Below the pieces are notes generated by a model. That model did no database searches. It was not told the origin of the DNA and worked only from the letters and a program-made list of their open reading frames with translations. A stretch of 6,496 nucleotides of DNA from Caulobacteraceae bacterium (GTDB lineage Bacteria; Pseudomonadota; Alphaproteobacteria; Caulobacterales; Caulobacteraceae). Numbering within the stretch: the stretch's first letter is position 1; each line of letters opens with the position of its first letter. Made by a program: the position numbers and the translations under genes. This document shows positions 6,198 through 6,496 of this stretch, one piece after another. Location of the stretch: contig CANGEH010000126.1 of the NCBI GenBank assembly GCA_947452665.1, positions 1 through 6,496 of the forward strand. Direction: 5' to 3'.

Positions 6198-6205
6198 TTT
6201 TAATT
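6183..6205 (+). repeat. Short direct repeat GTTTTAATT spanning the MAPEG stop
   Basis: GTTTTAATT occurs at 6183-6191 (last MAPEG codons) and again at 6197-6205 (from the last base of its stop codon), 14 nt apart. It marks the switch from GC-rich coding to AT-rich intergenic DNA. Function is unknown; it may be slippage or chance in AT-rich sequence. Confidence 0.3.
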
Positions 6206-6216
6206 ATCGTATAAAC

Positions 6217-6269
6217 TTGTCACCGAGCGTGCTAGACTGAATTGTTCAGTTTAATCGGCTCGGTGACAA
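6217..6269. terminator. Two-tier hairpin, likely bidirectional terminator after the MAPEG gene
   Basis: TTGTCACCGAGC (6217-6228) and GCTCGGTGACAA (6258-6269) are a perfect 12-bp inverted repeat. Inside, TAGACTGAA (6233-6241) pairs with TTCAGTTTA (6245-6253) with one G-U pair around loop TTG, leaving a 4 by 4 internal loop. Outside, AAA (6213-6215) faces TTT (6271-6273). On the plus strand the stem is followed by TTTT (6270-6273). It begins 19 nt after the MAPEG stop, a good place for a terminator, but the nested fold is unusual for one and could equally be an operator, a small structured RNA or a short palindromic repeat. Confidence 0.5.
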
Positions 6270-6271
6270 TT

Positions 6272-6300
6272 TTGCGACTAATTAGTCATTATTGCATAAA
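6272..6300 (+). promoter_or_regulatory. Candidate promoter for the gene at 6429
   Basis: TTGCGA (6272-6277) and CATAAA (6295-6300) are 17 nt apart and each matches the sigma-70 consensus at four of six positions. The start of transcription would be near 6307, giving a leader of about 120 nt. The 12-nt palindrome at 6276-6287 fills most of the spacer. It is a prediction from a loose match only. Confidence 0.3.
6276..6287. promoter_or_regulatory. Perfect 12-nt palindrome, candidate operator
   Basis: GACTAATTAGTC is identical to its reverse complement. It sits within the spacer of the candidate promoter, overlapping the last two bases of its -35 hexamer, a usual place for a dimeric repressor site. 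No regulator gene is visible in the window and I do not recognise the motif as a known regulon box. Confidence 0.4.
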
Positions 6301-6353
6301 CTATGCCTTGGAGACGGGGGTGTGAGCGTATAGGAAGGGTTCTAGCGCAAAAA

Positions 6354-6393
6354 GTCAGACGCCTAGAATCGCCATTCAGGTGTATTCCCTGAC
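6354..6393 (+). promoter_or_regulatory. Layered leader hairpin upstream of the gene at 6429
   Basis: GTCAG (6354-6358) pairs with CTGAC (6389-6393); ACGCCT (6359-6364) pairs with AGGTGT (6378-6383, one G-U); GAAT (6366-6369) pairs with ATTC (6374-6377) around CGCC. ATTCC (6384-6388) bulges on the 3' side and A6365 on the 5' side. The fold lies 35 nt before the start codon. It may be a regulatory leader; I do not recognise any known riboswitch class. Confidence 0.35.
6361..6381. repeat. Copy 2 of the intergenic repeated element
   Basis: These 21 nt read GCCTAG, AATC, G, CCATTCAG, G, T and correspond to copy 1 at 5650-5671 with one missing T and two A/G changes. This copy forms the core of the leader hairpin at 6354-6393 and lies 47 nt before the next start codon. 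In copy 1 the hairpin arms are not kept, which argues that the primary sequence rather than the fold is shared. Confidence 0.5.
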
Positions 6394-6428
6394 CCGAAGC
6401 CCTTGAGCCTTTTTGAGTTGGGGGGACG

Positions 6429-6496
6429 ATGAACAATCATACTCTATTGCGCCAAGCGCGGACGGCCCTGACCCAGGACGCCCTTTTGGACATGGC
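6429..6496 (+). CDS. Unidentified protein, 5' end only
   Basis: An open frame starts at ATG 6429 and runs off the window after 22 complete codons, reading MNNHTLLRQARTALTQDALL, then DM. An in-frame TGA at 6414-6416 rules out any earlier start. A six-G run plus A (6420-6426) lies directly upstream, close to the ATG for a ribosome site; the ATG at 6492, with AGGA at 6475-6478, is the other possible start. The stretch looks like an amphipathic helix (LLRQARTALTQDALLDM), but this is too short to assign a family. It sits behind a 231-nt structured region that probably controls it. Confidence 0.45.
   Translation, partial: MNNHTLLRQARTALTQDALLDM

Larger units (their letters stand above)
6203..6302. 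repeat. 15-nt imperfect direct repeat bracketing a palindromic module
   Basis: ATTATCGTATAAACT (6203-6217) and ATTATTGCATAAACT (6288-6302) match at 13 of 15 positions with two C/T changes. The 70 nt between them hold the 12-bp inverted repeat (6217-6269) and the 12-nt palindrome (6276-6287). The layout could be a duplicated regulatory site or a very small inserted element; no transposase or clean terminal repeat plus target duplication is visible. Confidence 0.5.

Noticed and set aside
6217..6269. parS-type centromere or replication origin
   Set aside because: The arms do not match the parS consensus (TGTTTCACGTGAAACA type), and no DnaA-box cluster or par genes are present.
6303..6392. Possible 29-codon leader peptide starting at ATG 6303
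   Set aside because: There is no ribosome-binding sequence upstream, the start would lie at or before the predicted transcript start, and the codons show no attenuator-like amino acid run.

Overview
The window is about 6.5 kb of GC-rich chromosomal DNA. The protein types suggest an alphaproteobacterium: a DEAD-box helicase with an alphaproteobacterial-style N-terminus and a DbpA-type C-terminal domain, a single-domain PhnA/YjdM protein, and a short MAPEG protein. I cannot place the order with confidence; Caulobacterales, Rhodospirillales or Sphingomonadales would all fit. I see no rRNA, tRNA, CRISPR array, transposase, integrase or phage gene, and no recognisable defence or biosynthetic cluster. 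The coding part looks like ordinary core or housekeeping chromosome.

Layout. Positions 1-122 are a non-coding leader. Three co-directional plus-strand genes follow: a 733-residue DEAD-box RNA helicase (123-2324), a 70-residue PhnA/YjdM C-terminal-domain protein (2354-2566, 29 nt gap) and a DctA/GltP-type dicarboxylate or acidic amino acid:cation symporter (2633-3886, 66 nt gap). A minus-strand gene for an N-acyl-D-amino-acid deacylase-like amidohydrolase (3865-5625) converges on the symporter, and the two reading frames overlap by 22 nt. The overlap is a hairpin palindrome that contains both stop codons, and a second strong hairpin with a GCAA loop follows it. A 155-nt divergent intergenic region (5626-5780) separates the deacylase from a plus-strand MAPEG-family membrane protein (5781-6197). 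A 231-nt, partly AT-rich and highly structured intergenic region follows (6198-6428). The window ends in the first 22 codons of an unidentified plus-strand gene (6429 onward).

How the genes may work together. The helicase and the PhnA-like protein may share a transcript. The symporter (predicted to take acidic amino acids or C4-dicarboxylates) and the deacylase (predicted to free amino acids from N-acyl-D-amino acids or related amides) could act in the same nutrient-scavenging chemistry, but they lie on opposite strands and the link is only inference.

The least explained part is 6198-6428. It holds a 15-nt imperfect direct repeat that brackets a 12-bp perfect inverted repeat with a nested second hairpin, and a 12-nt perfect palindrome that falls in the spacer of a plausible promoter. 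Downstream is a layered leader hairpin whose core (about 20 nt) recurs in the other intergenic region at 5650-5671. This looks like a regulatory or small repetitive element rather than a new multi-gene system. I found no convincing evidence of an undescribed multi-gene system here.
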